From NCBI GenBank assembly GCA_028749475.1, contig JAQVWN010000007.1, forward strand, positions 21,208 through 85,207: a stretch of DNA of 64,000 nt, read 5' to 3'. The notes under the pieces were generated by a model. That model made no database searches, was not told the origin of the DNA, and worked only from the letters and a program-made list of their open reading frames with translations. The position numbers were made by a program, and so were the translations under genes. Below are positions 63,883 through 64,000 of the stretch, piece after piece (positions within the stretch are counted from its first letter, which is position 1; every line of letters starts with the position of its first letter). The stretch comes from Thomasclavelia sp. (GTDB lineage Bacteria; Bacillota_I; Bacilli_A; Erysipelotrichales; Coprobacillaceae).

Positions 63883-64000
63883 TGTCAACTCAAAGTAGAC
63901 ACAAAAAAGAATCAATAGAACCCTTGTTCAATTCTATATTGCACAGGGGTTTTATAATTTAATGCACAAGCAGGACGTTTATTATTGTAATAATATATAT
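63883..64000. mobile_element. end of an IS3-family element (cut by window edge)
   Basis: Begins with TGTCAACTCAAAGTAGACA, a plausible terminal repeat starting with TG, directly after a weak hairpin behind thrS (CAATC/GATTG, 63866-63878). It contains the end of a minus-strand transposase. The other end is outside the window. Confidence 0.65.
63912..64000 (-). CDS. IS3-family transposase, C-terminal end
   Basis: Minus-strand frame reading YYNNKRPACALNYKTP and then VQYRIEQGFY, stopping at TGA (63912-63914). This is the closing part of the DDE integrase domain of IS3-family (IS150-like) transposases, which end with a YN-x-RPH-like motif followed by a TP-x-F/Y element. Only about 29 codons are visible. 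Confidence 0.75.
   Translation of the reverse strand, partial: IYYYNNKRPACALNYKTPVQYRIEQGFY

Noticed and set aside
1..64000. CRISPR arrays, tRNA or rRNA genes
   Set aside because: No regularly spaced repeats and no cloverleaf or rRNA sequence noticed; the repeats seen are two-copy duplications.

Overview
The window looks like a low-GC Gram-positive chromosome. Evidence: strongly A+T-rich codons, TGA used as stop, AGGAGG-type ribosome sites, T-box leaders, a single-chain glycyl-tRNA synthetase, and the ybeY-cdd-era-recO-glyS-dnaG-sigA-trmK-nif3 gene order typical of Bacillota. A gut Bacilli/Erysipelotrichia-type lineage is my best guess; the species cannot be named from sequence alone.

Layout. 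(1) 1-1930: remnants of secreted-protein/lipoprotein genes, including two tandem paralogous lipoproteins. (2) 2197-12429: a type VII secretion locus (T7SSb) with esxA, essA, esaB, essB, essC (broken by a one-base frameshift between its FHA and FtsK parts) and a short esaA, followed by a previously unlisted 39-codon gene, an unknown two-helix membrane protein and small helical partner proteins. (3) 12431-23206: the toxin end of the island. One complete secreted polymorphic toxin (13422-15158) with its immunity gene is followed by a series of promoterless or headless toxin tails, each with its own immunity gene: a barnase-like RNase tail plus SUKH protein, a short tail plus a 201-residue immunity protein, a 1.2-kb near-identical copy of the toxin body carrying a different toxin tip plus its immunity gene, and decayed leftovers. 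An IS110 element with a probable bridge RNA sits inside this array, and a structured intergenic element occurs twice. Together this reads as a reservoir for replacing the toxin tip by recombination. Near-identical terminators at 1869 and 23310 bracket the island.

(4) 23575-31394: VanZ-like protein, a histidine phosphatase/metallo-hydrolase pair, an ABC-F ATPase, and a diaminopimelate operon (dapF, dapH, deacetylase, class-III aminotransferase) using the acetylated branch. (5) 31469-42984: an orphan peptidase-containing ABC exporter, then the core cluster from ybeY to nif3, with a probably catalytically dead hydrolase between recO and glyS. (6) 43046-53437: MATE exporter, esterase, SulP transporter, ispH, cshB, nfo, ispG, pepF, rpsT. 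(7) 53555-63855: fmt; a preQ1-type riboswitch with a radical SAM protein and a queuosine-precursor transporter; T-box-pheST; tmcAL; a pseudouridine synthase; and T-box-thrS (lacking its TGS domain). The last 120 bases are the end of an IS3-family element.

How it works together: the island would secrete WXG100 proteins and toxins against neighbours, with immunity genes protecting the cell; the rest is housekeeping (cell-wall precursor DAP, isoprenoids, tRNA charging and modification, replication and transcription initiation). Several A-tract one-base losses in the island suggest that it is decaying or phase-switching.
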